From assembly GCF_947502895.1 (NCBI RefSeq), contig NZ_CANNBM010000007.1:1-64000 (forward strand): a stretch of 64,000 nt of DNA. The letters are read 5' to 3'. Positions 8,229 through 17,740 of the stretch are shown in pieces. The DNA comes from an uncultured Sulfitobacter sp. (GTDB lineage: Bacteria; Pseudomonadota; Alphaproteobacteria; Rhodobacterales; Rhodobacteraceae). Position 1 is the first letter of the stretch. Every line of letters begins with the position of its first letter. The notes beneath the pieces are model-generated. The model saw only the letters and a program-made list of their open reading frames with translations, was not told the DNA's origin and ran no database searches. The position numbers and the translations under genes were made by a program.

Positions 8229-9851
8229 TCAGGTGGTGACATCGGGCGTGGTACGCCCCAAGTGTTTCTGGAAATCACACAAGGCCAGCACCGCCACGCG
8301 CAAAGGCGCCAATACCTGTGCTGCCTCGGCACTGCCCGCCGCATCCGGTGGCCGGTATTGTTCGAGATAGAGCCGCACAGTGGCCCCTTGGGTGCCCGTA
8401 CCCGACAGACGCAGAACCGCGCGACTGCCCCCTTCAAACCAGATGCGCCAGCCCTGATTGGCACTCTGCGCGCCATCGACGGGATCTGTATAGGCAAACA
8501 CATCTGCCGCCGTAATCTGCATCCCCTCCACGCGCGTACCTGCCAGTGTGGGAATGCGCGCCCCCAGATCGGCCAGCATGGCATGGGCCGCCTCGCTTGG
8601 CACTTCTTCGAAATCCAGCCGTGCATAGTGATCGCGGCCAAAACGCGCCCAGTGGTCTGCCATCAGCTCTGCTACAGACAGCTTGCGCACAGCCAGAATA
8701 TTGAGCCACAGCAGCACCGCCCATAGCCCGTCTTTTTCACGCACATGGTCCGATCCAGTACCGGCACTTTCCTCGCCGCAGATGGTCACACGGCCTGCAT
8801 CCAGCAAGCTGCCGAAAAACTTCCAGCCTGTAGGCGTCTCGAACATATCGACCCCCAGTGCTTTGGCCACGCGGTCGGCGGCAGCGGATGTGGGCATGGA
8901 GCGGGCGATGCCAGCGATGCCTCCCGCATAGGCAGGGGCCAGATGGGCGCCTGCCGCCAACACGGCCAGACTGTCCGACGGCGTGACATAAGCCCCGCGC
9001 CCCACGATCATATTACGGTCCCCGTCCCCGTCCGAGGCAGCCCCGAAATCAGGCGCGTCGGGGGCGGTCATCCGCGCCATCAGCTCATGCGCCCAGACGG
9101 GGTTGGGGTCTGGATGGCCGCCGCCGAAATCCTCCAGCGGGGTGCCGTTGATCACCGTGCCTGCCCGCGCGCCCAAACGCTGCTCTAGGATCGCGTGCGC
9201 ATAGGGGCCGGTGACCGCATGCATCGCGTCAAAGCACATCGTAAACCCGCCCGCGAACAAAGCGGCAATAGCGTCAAAATCAAACAGGCTTTCCATCAGG
9301 GCAGCATAATCGGCCACCGGATCAACCACGGTGATCTGCATCTGCCCGCGTGTTGTGGTGCCGATTGTGTCCAGATCAACATCCGCGCCGTCCGCCTTGT
9401 AATAGCGGGTGAGGCCTGCGCTGGTCGCCGCCATCTCTTGCGTCACCGCCTCGGGGGCGGGACCACCATTGGCACCGTTGTACTTCAGCCCGAAATCCGC
9501 CTCGATCCCACCGGGGTTGTGGCTGGCCGACAGGATAAACCCGCCGTCCGCCCCACGGCTGCGGATCAGATGCGAGGCCGCCGGCGTAGAGAGCAAGCCA
9601 CCGCGCCCTATGATGACTTCTGCCGCACCATTGGCCTGCGCCATGGCAATGATGCTCTGGATAGCCTGCGCGTTGAAAAACCGTCCGTCACCGCCCAGCA
9701 CAAACCGCTTGCCCGCACCGCCGCCGATGGCATCAAAGATCGATTGCGTAAAATTCTCCAGAAAATGCGGCGCCATAAATATCCGCGTTTTCTTGCGCAG
9801 CCCCGAAGTGCCGGGGGTCTGGCCAGCGATAGGTGTGGTGGCATGTTCCAT
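8229..9851 (-). CDS. pgm: Phosphoglucomutase (alpha-D-glucose phosphate-specific)
   Basis: Interconverts glucose-6-phosphate and glucose-1-phosphate, feeding rmlA and UDP-glucose synthesis. The 540-residue protein begins MEHATTPIAGQTPGTSGLRKKT, as in PGM1-type enzymes. It has the phosphoserine loop SASHNPGG (about residue 110), the metal-binding DGDGDRNM (about 280) and the sugar-binding GEESAGTGSDH (about 370). The frame is open 37 codons further up, but the ATG at 9851 is the family start. It is placed just ahead of the rhamnose operon on the same strand, which supports a role in sugar-nucleotide supply. Confidence 0.92.
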   Translation of the reverse strand: MEHATTPIAGQTPGTSGLRKKTRIFMAPHFLENFTQSIFDAIGGGAGKRFVLGGDGRFFNAQAIQSIIAMAQANGAAEVIIGRGGLLSTPAASHLIRSRGADGGFILSASHNPGGIEADFGLKYNGANGGPAPEAVTQEMAATSAGLTRYYKADGADVDLDTIGTTTRGQMQITVVDPVADYAALMESLFDFDAIAALFAGGFTMCFDAMHAVTGPYAHAILEQRLGARAGTVINGTPLEDFGGGHPDPNPVWAHELMARMTAPDAPDFGAASDGDGDRNMIVGRGAYVTPSDSLAVLAAGAHLAPAYAGGIAGIARSMPTSAAADRVAKALGVDMFETPTGWKFFGSLLDAGRVTICGEESAGTGSDHVREKDGLWAVLLWLNILAVRKLSVAELMADHWARFGRDHYARLDFEEVPSEAAHAMLADLGARIPTLAGTRVEGMQITAADVFAYTDPVDGAQSANQGWRIWFEGGSRAVLRLSGTGTQGATVRLYLEQYRPPDAAGSAEAAQVLAPLRVAVLALCDFQKHLGRTTPDVTT

Positions 9852-9995
9852 GACGGGTTTCCTGTTAGTCAGCACAAAAGCTTGTAGCGGTTTATGGCCC
9901 AAAACAAACCCAAGCTCGTCCCAAGACAAGACCCGCAGACATTCTGCCCTAATTACAGCCAAACCTGACCCTTATTGGACACAGTATGGAAACAA

Positions 9996-10024
9996 TTGGC
10001 ATTTGAACCAAATGTTACTTTGAT
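9996..10024 (+). promoter_or_regulatory. Candidate promoter with inverted repeat, upstream of the beta-propeller RTX gene
   Basis: A -35-like ttggca (9996-10001, five of six matches) and a weak -10-like tttgat (10019-10024) are separated by 17 bases. The inverted repeat catttg-aac-caaatg (10000-10014) covers the end of the -35 and most of the spacer. The same promoter-plus-palindrome layout occurs at 2781-2809 before the first paralogue, although the palindromes differ in sequence. The site lies in the 289-base divergent gap between pgm and the gene at 10141, in which I see no gene. Confidence 0.3.
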
Positions 10025-10140
10025 CGCCAGCTTATCGTCACCAAAACAACATAAATACCGATGAAAAAGCGGTTCACGACAGAACATACAGGCCCACCCC
10101 ATCTATACAGCCCACCCCGAGCAGAGGATCCCCGCACGCA

Positions 10141-13100
10141 ATGGATATTTTTGAAGAATTCACCGACACACTGGCCGTCACCAGCTTTGATCCCAACGAG
10201 AGCCGTGCAACAGCCACGCCGATCACCAACGGCCAATACGAAATTCAGGGCAACGCGATGGACTGGTACCGCTTTGATCTGAGCGCGGGCGAGATGTCTT
10301 CCTTTACCATGAACCAGCAAGGCGAAGCACGTGATCTGTCCATGGTGCTGTTTGACGAACTGGGGCGCGCGCGCGCCGCGGATGCACAGGCCAACGGGAC
10401 TGAAAGCTTTGATTTTCTGGCGGGTGAAGACGGCACTTACTATCTGCGCATTACCCCTGCCCAATATGCCTCTGCCAACGCCCCCGAGCCGCCCGCAGAT
10501 TTGCAGATGACCTATACACTGGATGCCAACCTGCCCGATCCAAGCGTCACCGATGGCAATGACGTGCGCGCCAATGCCCGCGATCTGGATGCCGGCAGCT
10601 ATAGCATCGAAGGCTCGGCGGTAGACTGGTTCCGCGTGACCAGCATGTCGGGCGAGATGACAGTCAATCTGCGCGCCGATGCCGATGCAATGCCACAGGA
10701 CCTTAACGTGGTTATCTATAACGCGGCCGGAAACGCCGTTGCCGCAGGTCAGGGGCCGACAGGCGTTGAGAACGTCGTCTATACCATGCCCACCGACGGC
10801 GAATATTTCATCAAGGTTTTCTGGGCCGGCGCACCCAATGCCACCTCCGGCGGGATCAAACTGGATTACACGCTCGATATTACGTTGCCCCAAGCAGACG
10901 TACGGCAGGCCGACGACACCCCCGAAGGGGCAGCGACACTGGCGCAGGGCACGACCACCTTCAATGGCTCCAATGTCGACTGGCACAGACTGGAAAGTCT
11001 GTCAGGACAGGTCACGCTTGAACTGCGCAGTGGCCCCGAGGTTCCCGGTAAATTCGACGATCTGGACATGGTCCTTTATGCCGAAAACGGCACCACCGTG
11101 TTTGAGGCCAGTATTGCTCCCGGTACGGGCGTTGAAAACATCTCTTATGTACTGCCCGAAGACGGCGTCTATTTCCTCAAGGTTTTTGCCCATGGCTTTC
11201 CTGACGGCGCGCCCAATGGCAGCCGCCTGAGCTATCAGCTCAACGTTGATCTGCCAGAAGCCCAGGTGCGCGGTGCAGATGATCCCGGCGAGACACGCGA
11301 AACGGCCACACTGCTGACTTCAGGCACGCAGCAGGTGCGCGGCTCGGGGCAGGACTGGTTCCAGATCGTCACAGGCCCCGGTGAATTGAACTTTGCCATG
11401 ACCTCTACAGGCGGGCAGGACGCCACATCGGTCTCCGAGCTGAACATGGTTCTCTATGATGCCAATGGCGAACAGGTGCAGGCCAACAATACCAATGGCG
11501 GCACCGAGCGGATCACATGGCTGGTGAACGAGACAGGCACCTATTACCTGCGCGTCTTTGCCCCCGCCTATAGCAACGAGACGACCCCCAACGGGGTGGC
11601 GATGAACTATACGTTGACGGCTGATTTGCCGCAAAACACATGGTCGCAGCAACTTGATTTCGGCCCTGTACGCTTCGCCTCGGTCTCGGCCTATGACATC
11701 GACAACGATGGCCGCGACGAGATTTTTGTAGGCACGTCGAAATCGCTTGATGCAGAAGGCAACGAATTGCGCCCTGCCGGGCTCATCGTTCTTGAAGATG
11801 ACGGCACCGTAAAATGGGAAAAAACCTTTGCCGCCATTGACGGTCCGGACAGCCGCACCGGTAAAACATACAACACCACCTCCGTCTCCACCCAGCCGAT
11901 ATTTTCGGATCTCGACGGGGATGGCCGGATCGACATCATTGTGGGTGTGGGCGGTGACAACGCTGTGGAATTCGACGCTCCCGGCCAGCCCGGTGACAAG
12001 GGCGGCGTCTACGCCCTGAGCGTGGCCGAGGACGGAGCAAGCCTCGAAGAGATGTGGTTCTTCCAGACCAAGGATATTTTTGGCACAGCGCTCGAAAAGG
12101 CCGAGGATGGGCCGGACGGCCGCTCCGAAGGGGTTTACGGCACGCCGCGCATCTTTGACATTGATGCCGATGGCAAGCGCGAGGTGATGTTCACCTCATG
12201 GGATCACCGCTTTTATGCGGTCGATGGCGCCACCGGTGCGCTGGAACTGGAATTCAACCTGCATGATACAACCTCGACCTCACCAGGGATTGCGGATCTC
12301 GACGGGGACGGGCTTTACGAGTTGGTCCTTCCTGCGGACATCACCGATAATGAGGCTGCCGGCATCAACACACAGGGCGGCATCCTGCACGTTCTGTCGA
12401 ACTATGCACAGGCCAACATCGACGGTTGGACGGATCAGGTGCAAAACTCCACCTCTGCCGAATTCCGCGGCAAATTCTCCGAGCAGCCCCTGTGGTCAAG
12501 CCCCAAGATCGCCGATATCGACCGCGACGGCAGTCTCGAAATCATTCTGGGCACATCGAACTTCTTTCAGGACGAGCGTGGCCAGCACATCAAGGTCTGG
12601 AACGCGGACGGCACGCTGCAATACACGCTGGAAACCAACGGCCAGACGCTTGCCGCACCGGTGCTGGCAGATCTCGACGGCAACGGCACACTGGAAATCA
12701 TCGCCACCACCATCAAGGGTTCCGTCTATGCCTGGAGCGCGAATGGTCAGCTGATTTTCGAAGCCGAGCCTGCGATCTTCAAAGACGGCCCCCTGACGGG
12801 TACCGCGCGCGAACTGCCGATCGCCCGCCAGCCGGTGATTGTCGATATCGACAATGCCGACAACGATCTGGAAATCCTGATCAGCATGGGGTCGCAGACT
12901 GTCGTCCTCGACAGCGACGGCACACAGCTTTCCTCGCTCACACGGCCCGATCAGGTGTTCAACACTTATGCCGGTGCGCCGGTGGTCAAGGACATCGACG
13001 GCGACGGGCGGCTCGATATCATTTCGGGCGGCACCACACAGGCACAGGATCAGGCCGTCATTTACCGCTGGGAGAATTTCGCGGGCGATGTGGTCGCCGA

Positions 13101-14286
13101 CACCTACCGCACGGCGGAATATCAAAACAGCCAGTCGCTGCATGACGTCCGCGAATTTGTGGAGCGGTTCTATCAGACAATCCTTGGCCGGTCCTCGGAT
13201 GCAGTGGGGGGCAATTACTGGGTTGATAACCTCGCGACGGGTGTCCTGGCGGGTGAGAACATCGCCAACGGTTTCATCAACAGCCGCGAATTCCAGAACC
13301 GCAACACCACTGACGCCGAATACGTCAACACCCTCTATTCGGCCTTTTTCAACCGCGCCGCGGATGAGGGCGGCTTTAACGCCTGGATACAACAACTGGC
13401 AGACGGGGCCGATCGTAGCACCGTTCTGGATGGCTTCACCGGCAGCCGCGAATTTGCCAACCTCTCCGAGAGCTTTGGCATCCGCCCCGAAGCGGCCTTC
13501 GGGGCGGCCTCGGGTGCCGCGACCATCACAGGCGATGCCACTGATGCCGACATCCTGCGCGGCACGGCCGCCAATCAGAACCTCACCGATGAAGGCACCG
13601 TGCTGGACCCCGACAGCCGCGACCATATCGAGCGGACAGGCCAGATCTACCGCATGTATGGTGCAGCCTTTGACCGCGCCCCCAATGCCGATGGCTATGA
13701 GGGCTGGTTCAATGCGATGAACGCGGGCACCCACGACATCGAGCGTGTCGCCAGCGGCTTTGTGAACAGCGTTGAATTCCAGCGCACCTATGGTGCTCTG
13801 GAGGATGTAGAATTCATTGAATTGCTGTATCAGAACGTGCTGGGCCGTGCCTCGGACGCGGGCGGCCGCCAAGGCTGGAGCGATTTTCTGGAGAATGGCG
13901 GCACCCGTGAGCAGGTGATCGTCGGCTTCTCGGATTCCGGTGAATTCCGCCGCAACACCCAAGACGGGCTGGATGCCTTCATGCGCAAGGCCCGGATCGA
14001 ATGGAACGACGTGATTGAAGGCGGTGCCGGCAATGACCAGATGAACGGTGGCATCGGGTCGGACACATTCGTATTCCGTGCAGGTCAGGGCGGCAGTGAT
14101 ACCATCCACGGGTTTGAGCCTTGGGACCAGTTGCAGCTTTCCGGCTTTGGCTTCGACGCGCAGTCTGATGCGATTGCCCGCATGACCCAGCAGGGTACGG
14201 ATGTGGTGTTCAACCATGCAGGCCAGCGCATTGTGTTTGAGGATTTCACTTTGGCCGAGATGAACCGCGTGCGCTTTAACATCTAG
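10141..14286 (+). CDS. Giant secreted protein: PPC-like repeats, FG-GAP beta-propeller, DUF4214, RTX-type C-terminus
   Basis: The 1381-residue protein has no N-terminal signal. Four PPC-like repeats are marked by DWYRFDLSAGE (about 41), DWFRVTSMSGE (about 162), DWHRLESLSGQ (about 280) and DWFQIVTGPGE (about 405), each followed by a GxYYLRV/YFIKV strand. From about 519 to 960 there are eight FG-GAP/VCBS-like calcium motifs (for example DIDNDGRDEIFVG, DLDGDGRIDIIVG, DIDGDGRLDIISG), which suggests a seven- or eight-bladed propeller. Four DUF4214 modules follow (about 1002-1274), then the shared C-terminal segment with GGAGNDQMNGG, SDTFVF, GFEPWD and a final RFNI. The start has a gagg ribosome binding site. 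It is likely exported by a type I system encoded elsewhere; a carbohydrate- or matrix-binding role is inference. Confidence 0.82.
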   Translation: MDIFEEFTDTLAVTSFDPNESRATATPITNGQYEIQGNAMDWYRFDLSAGEMSSFTMNQQGEARDLSMVLFDELGRARAADAQANGTESFDFLAGEDGTYYLRITPAQYASANAPEPPADLQMTYTLDANLPDPSVTDGNDVRANARDLDAGSYSIEGSAVDWFRVTSMSGEMTVNLRADADAMPQDLNVVIYNAAGNAVAAGQGPTGVENVVYTMPTDGEYFIKVFWAGAPNATSGGIKLDYTLDITLPQADVRQADDTPEGAATLAQGTTTFNGSNVDWHRLESLSGQVTLELRSGPEVPGKFDDLDMVLYAENGTTVFEASIAPGTGVENISYVLPEDGVYFLKVFAHGFPDGAPNGSRLSYQLNVDLPEAQVRGADDPGETRETATLLTSGTQQVRGSGQDWFQIVTGPGELNFAMTSTGGQDATSVSELNMVLYDANGEQVQANNTNGGTERITWLVNETGTYYLRVFAPAYSNETTPNGVAMNYTLTADLPQNTWSQQLDFGPVRFASVSAYDIDNDGRDEIFVGTSKSLDAEGNELRPAGLIVLEDDGTVKWEKTFAAIDGPDSRTGKTYNTTSVSTQPIFSDLDGDGRIDIIVGVGGDNAVEFDAPGQPGDKGGVYALSVAEDGASLEEMWFFQTKDIFGTALEKAEDGPDGRSEGVYGTPRIFDIDADGKREVMFTSWDHRFYAVDGATGALELEFNLHDTTSTSPGIADLDGDGLYELVLPADITDNEAAGINTQGGILHVLSNYAQANIDGWTDQVQNSTSAEFRGKFSEQPLWSSPKIADIDRDGSLEIILGTSNFFQDERGQHIKVWNADGTLQYTLETNGQTLAAPVLADLDGNGTLEIIATTIKGSVYAWSANGQLIFEAEPAIFKDGPLTGTARELPIARQPVIVDIDNADNDLEILISMGSQTVVLDSDGTQLSSLTRPDQVFNTYAGAPVVKDIDGDGRLDIISGGTTQAQDQAVIYRWENFAGDVVADTYRTAEYQNSQSLHDVREFVERFYQTILGRSSDAVGGNYWVDNLATGVLAGENIANGFINSREFQNRNTTDAEYVNTLYSAFFNRAADEGGFNAWIQQLADGADRSTVLDGFTGSREFANLSESFGIRPEAAFGAASGAATITGDATDADILRGTAANQNLTDEGTVLDPDSRDHIERTGQIYRMYGAAFDRAPNADGYEGWFNAMNAGTHDIERVASGFVNSVEFQRTYGALEDVEFIELLYQNVLGRASDAGGRQGWSDFLENGGTREQVIVGFSDSGEFRRNTQDGLDAFMRKARIEWNDVIEGGAGNDQMNGGIGSDTFVFRAGQGGSDTIHGFEPWDQLQLSGFGFDAQSDAIARMTQQGTDVVFNHAGQRIVFEDFTLAEMNRVRFNI

Positions 14287-14305
14287 ACGCGCACCATAGA
14301 GTACA

Positions 14306-14347
14306 TAAAAAACGCCCCCTGACTGTAACGGTCAGGGGGCATTTTTA
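14306..14347. terminator. Bidirectional Rho-independent terminator
   Basis: A perfect 10-bp stem (gccccctgac 14314-14323, gtcagggggc 14331-14340) with a 7-base loop is preceded by a run of A and followed by a run of T. It can therefore end transcripts in both directions. It sits exactly between the convergent genes ending at 14286 and 14369. Confidence 0.9.
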
Positions 14348-14368
14348 TATCAGGCTCTGGTTCCCGCC

Positions 14369-17300
14369 CTAGATCACGAACAGCACCTGATCTTCGGTGA
14401 TTGCATTCACATCTTCAAAGATGATCCTGACCCCCTGATCGTCATAGACCAGGTTGCCATCCTGCATCTGCAGACTGCTCTGGAAGATACCAAAATCACC
14501 GTCATCCCCGTTATAGGGGAAGCCGGTAAGCTGCAGGACGTCCCAAGCTTCGAAATCCATGATGGTAGATGTGCCGCTATTGCTTGCATCAAAGACAAAG
14601 TGATCCTGCAACAGCCCCCCAGACAGTATATCGGTGCCGCTGCCCCCGCTGATCAGGTCATGCAAACCCTGCGCTTGCACCCATGTTTTGAGATCATCTG
14701 CCGTATCGGCCCTGAACTCTGCCGACTGGCTAAAGCCGCGCACGACCTGCGCGCGGGTGCCGCCCCCCTCCATGAAATCAAGCCAGCCTTGCAGACCACC
14801 CGCATCGGACGCGCGGTCGAGCACGTTCTGATAAAGCTGCTCGACAAAATCGGCATCATCCAGCGACCCGTAGGTATTGCGGAACTCGAGACTGTTCACA
14901 AAACCGCCGATCATCGCGTCAAACTCCGTGCCAGAGCCCAGCAGCTCGGCCCAGCCAAGGAACCCGCCAATGTCGGGGTCGCGGTCAAGCGTCGCGCGGT
15001 AGACACGGTAAATCTCGTCGGTCCAATGCGTCTCGGACTGGCTCAGCGCAAAGCTCGCCGCATCATTCGCCGTGGTGCGCTGGAACTCTGCCGACTGCGA
15101 AAAGCCCAGCACAACACCCTCGCGGGTGGTGCCGTTGGAGATGGCGTCCAGCCAGCCCTGCACGCCGCCCGCATCCCCCTCACGCCCCAGCACGTTTTGA
15201 TAGAGCAGGTTCACAAAGGCGCTGTCATCAAGGCTGCCGTAGGTGTTCTGGAACTCGGCGCTGCGCACAAAACCACGCGCCATCTGGTCCAGATCCAGCG
15301 TCCCCTCGAACAGGCCCGTCACCCAACCCTCATAGCCCGCAGCATCCGGCGCGCGCGCAAGCGTCGCCTGATACATCCGGAATACCTGACCCGCCACAGC
15401 GCCCGTCAAATCAGCCTGAATACCATCGCCATAGAGCGTATCATCACCCTCGCCGCCCCGAAAATCATTAGCCACCGTGGTGCCTGAAATACGGTCGTCA
15501 AAACGGCTACCACGGATCACTTCGATATTGTTCAGGCTTTGGGTAAAGGCTGCGCCATCCCATTCCCCCGTCGCGATACCTGTGTCCAGATTGACAAAAA
15601 CACCCGCCGTCACATCGCCGCGGTCATAGCGCACCAGATCGGCGCCTGCCCCCCCGTCGACCGTGTCATTGCCCCCTTGGGTGATAAAGCGGTCATTGCC
15701 GTCACTACCTGCGATTGCATCAGCCAGATGGCTCCCTTGTATCTCGATGCGCGCACCTGCATCCGCATTGATCGTATCAACACCGCCAAAGCCGTCATTG
15801 GCCACGATCCCTGTGGACAGATCAATCAGCAGACCCATCGCCGCATCGGTGCTGCCGCGTGCATCATCGCGGTAATCCAGACGGAAGGTCCCTTCGGAGG
15901 CGCCGACGTTGAACACATCATTGCCGCGCCCACCCGATGCTACAAGAAAGCCGTTGCCACCGGCGACAGTGACATTGAAGGTGTCGTCAAAGCTGGTGGC
16001 ATCGATGCCTAACCCGTCCGCCTGCATCGCTGCATTCACATTCAGGAAGGTCGTTGTGCCATTGCCTGCGCCTTTTTCAATACTGGCCGTGTTGGCATTG
16101 CCGTCCACATTGATGGTCTGGGCTGCTTCGAACACAAGGTTCCAGTGATCGATATCCAGATAGCCCGTGACCATCTCGCTGGCATCAATCGTATCGTTGC
16201 CGGTATGGGGATTGATGTAGTCAAAATATGTATTGTCGCCCGGGTTCAGGTAGTCATCGCCCGTCCCGCCGAACAGACGGTCGGTGCCGCCCTCGCCCTC
16301 AAGCGAGTCGTTGCCGTCCTCGCCGAACAGACGGTCATCGCCATCCTCGCCGTCAATCGCGTCATCGCCGGATCGGCCATAGAATATCTCGTCTGCGGCA
16401 CTGCCCTCAAGGGTGTCATTGCCCCCCGTTGCACGCACTTCTTCGATGTTGGAGAGCTGGTGGGTGAAGGCCTCGCCGTCCCACGTCCCTGTTGCGATCC
16501 CGTCCAGAAAATCGACATTCACACCCGGCGAGATACCGCTGCGGTCATAGCGGACAAGGTCAATCCCACCACCGCCGTCCAGCGTATCGTCCCCCGTCAC
16601 CAGAATAAACCGCTCATCCGCATCCGAGCCTTTGATGCTGTCGGCATGCACTGTGCCGCGCAGCTCGATCCGATTGCCACCGTCGGTGATGTTGAGCGTG
16701 TCGCGCCCGCCGTGGCCATCATTACTGACGATGCCTGTGCTCAGGTCCGCGACGATGCCACTGGCAGGATCTTCAAGCCAGCTGTAGCGATAGCTCAGGC
16801 GGACAAGACCCGTGGTGGTCACATTGATCACATCGTCGCCCTGATCGCCGTTCACGGTGGTAAAGACATCCGCATCAGGGGTAACAGTGATCGTGTCATT
16901 CCCGCGCGAGCCTGAAATCTCGAACCCCCAGATGGCTGCATTGGGGTCAATGAAGGTATCCACCCCCTGCCCTGCCTTGGTCACTGTGGCCGTATTGCTG
17001 GCCCCGTCGTAGACAGCCGTGATCGGACCATCCAGTCTGGCATAGGTGGTGGTGATGAAATGCTCGTTGTCGATCCCGCTCAGATCAATGGTATCATTGC
17101 CCGCCGAGGCACGGATGAAGTCACCGCCGCGGTCGTTAGACTGGCCCGGTATGATCAGATCATTGCCCAAGCCACCTGACAAACGGTCCTCGAAATCAGA
17201 TCCCGTAAGCATGATATCGGACGTCACAAACCGCAGCAGATTGCTCAGATCAACATTGCCATTGGCGCTGCTGGCATCCAGCTGGATGTTGGCACTGCTC

Positions 17301-17644
17301 AGCAGGGCTGTCAGCAGCGCGCTGTTGCCTTGGCTTTGCGCATCAATCGCTGCGTCAAATGTGTTGATGTCCCAATCAATATTCGTCGCTGTCAGCACAG
17401 GCAGGTTTGTGCTGGTCGTTGTGGTGATCCCTGTAATAGTGCCCTGAAACCCCGAAGGCTGCGATGCATCTTCGGCAAAACCCGTCCCCGACAGAGTGCT
17501 GAGGAACCCTGACTGGGCATCGCGCAGAACCACCCGTGTGCTGGTGGAGGACAAAACCGAGATGTCATCGAAAGCATCAAAGATATAGTCGTTTGTATTA
17601 CCACTGAAGATAATATCTATCGTATTTGCATTGACGGTAACCAT
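14369..17644 (-). CDS. Secreted RTX-repeat/DUF4214 protein
   Basis: The 1091-residue protein has no signal peptide. Residues about 145-730 contain scattered RTX nonapeptides (GGxGxDxL type) set in two internal repeats of roughly 250 residues, recognisable by the paired sentences DLSTGIVSNDGHGGRDTLN and DLSTGIVANDGFGGVDTIN and by the paired LVRYDRSGI and LVRYDRGDV. Residues about 736-992 are four DUF4214 modules, identical at protein level to those of the neighbour at 17741. The last 97 residues are the family's secretion-type segment (GGSGTDILSGG, QDHFVF, DFEAWD, final VLFVI). The start at 17644 has an aagggg ribosome binding site. Calcium binding and type I secretion follow from the repeat type; the target is unknown. 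Confidence 0.82.
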   Translation of the reverse strand: MVTVNANTIDIIFSGNTNDYIFDAFDDISVLSSTSTRVVLRDAQSGFLSTLSGTGFAEDASQPSGFQGTITGITTTTSTNLPVLTATNIDWDINTFDAAIDAQSQGNSALLTALLSSANIQLDASSANGNVDLSNLLRFVTSDIMLTGSDFEDRLSGGLGNDLIIPGQSNDRGGDFIRASAGNDTIDLSGIDNEHFITTTYARLDGPITAVYDGASNTATVTKAGQGVDTFIDPNAAIWGFEISGSRGNDTITVTPDADVFTTVNGDQGDDVINVTTTGLVRLSYRYSWLEDPASGIVADLSTGIVSNDGHGGRDTLNITDGGNRIELRGTVHADSIKGSDADERFILVTGDDTLDGGGGIDLVRYDRSGISPGVNVDFLDGIATGTWDGEAFTHQLSNIEEVRATGGNDTLEGSAADEIFYGRSGDDAIDGEDGDDRLFGEDGNDSLEGEGGTDRLFGGTGDDYLNPGDNTYFDYINPHTGNDTIDASEMVTGYLDIDHWNLVFEAAQTINVDGNANTASIEKGAGNGTTTFLNVNAAMQADGLGIDATSFDDTFNVTVAGGNGFLVASGGRGNDVFNVGASEGTFRLDYRDDARGSTDAAMGLLIDLSTGIVANDGFGGVDTINADAGARIEIQGSHLADAIAGSDGNDRFITQGGNDTVDGGAGADLVRYDRGDVTAGVFVNLDTGIATGEWDGAAFTQSLNNIEVIRGSRFDDRISGTTVANDFRGGEGDDTLYGDGIQADLTGAVAGQVFRMYQATLARAPDAAGYEGWVTGLFEGTLDLDQMARGFVRSAEFQNTYGSLDDSAFVNLLYQNVLGREGDAGGVQGWLDAISNGTTREGVVLGFSQSAEFQRTTANDAASFALSQSETHWTDEIYRVYRATLDRDPDIGGFLGWAELLGSGTEFDAMIGGFVNSLEFRNTYGSLDDADFVEQLYQNVLDRASDAGGLQGWLDFMEGGGTRAQVVRGFSQSAEFRADTADDLKTWVQAQGLHDLISGGSGTDILSGGLLQDHFVFDASNSGTSTIMDFEAWDVLQLTGFPYNGDDGDFGIFQSSLQMQDGNLVYDDQGVRIIFEDVNAITEDQVLFVI
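14667..15435. repeat. 769-bp near-identical direct repeat, copy 1
   Basis: This stretch encodes the four DUF4214 modules of the gene at 14369. Compared by eye with copy 2 (18072-18840), which is in the same orientation and exactly as long, I count 8 differences, all silent: the encoded residues are identical. Sequence outside these limits differs at once. This suggests a recent duplication of the module or ongoing gene conversion. Confidence 0.9.
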
Positions 17645-17691
17645 TGGGAAGTCCCCTTCTTAAATTCGGGTCGCTGTGAATGTGAAACAGG

Positions 17692-17723
17692 TGAAAACAG
17701 GCAGGCCGGTGATCCGCCCTGCC
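17692..17723 (-). terminator. Terminator after the DUF4214 gene at 17741
   Basis: Read on the minus strand, a 10-bp stem with one mismatch (arms 17714-17723 and 17700-17709, 4-base loop) is followed by tgttttc. It lies 18 bases past the stop of the gene at 17741 and before the gene starting at 17644, so the two paralogues are probably not simply one transcript. Confidence 0.6.
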
Positions 17724-17740
17724 ACGTCGTAAAAGCAGCC

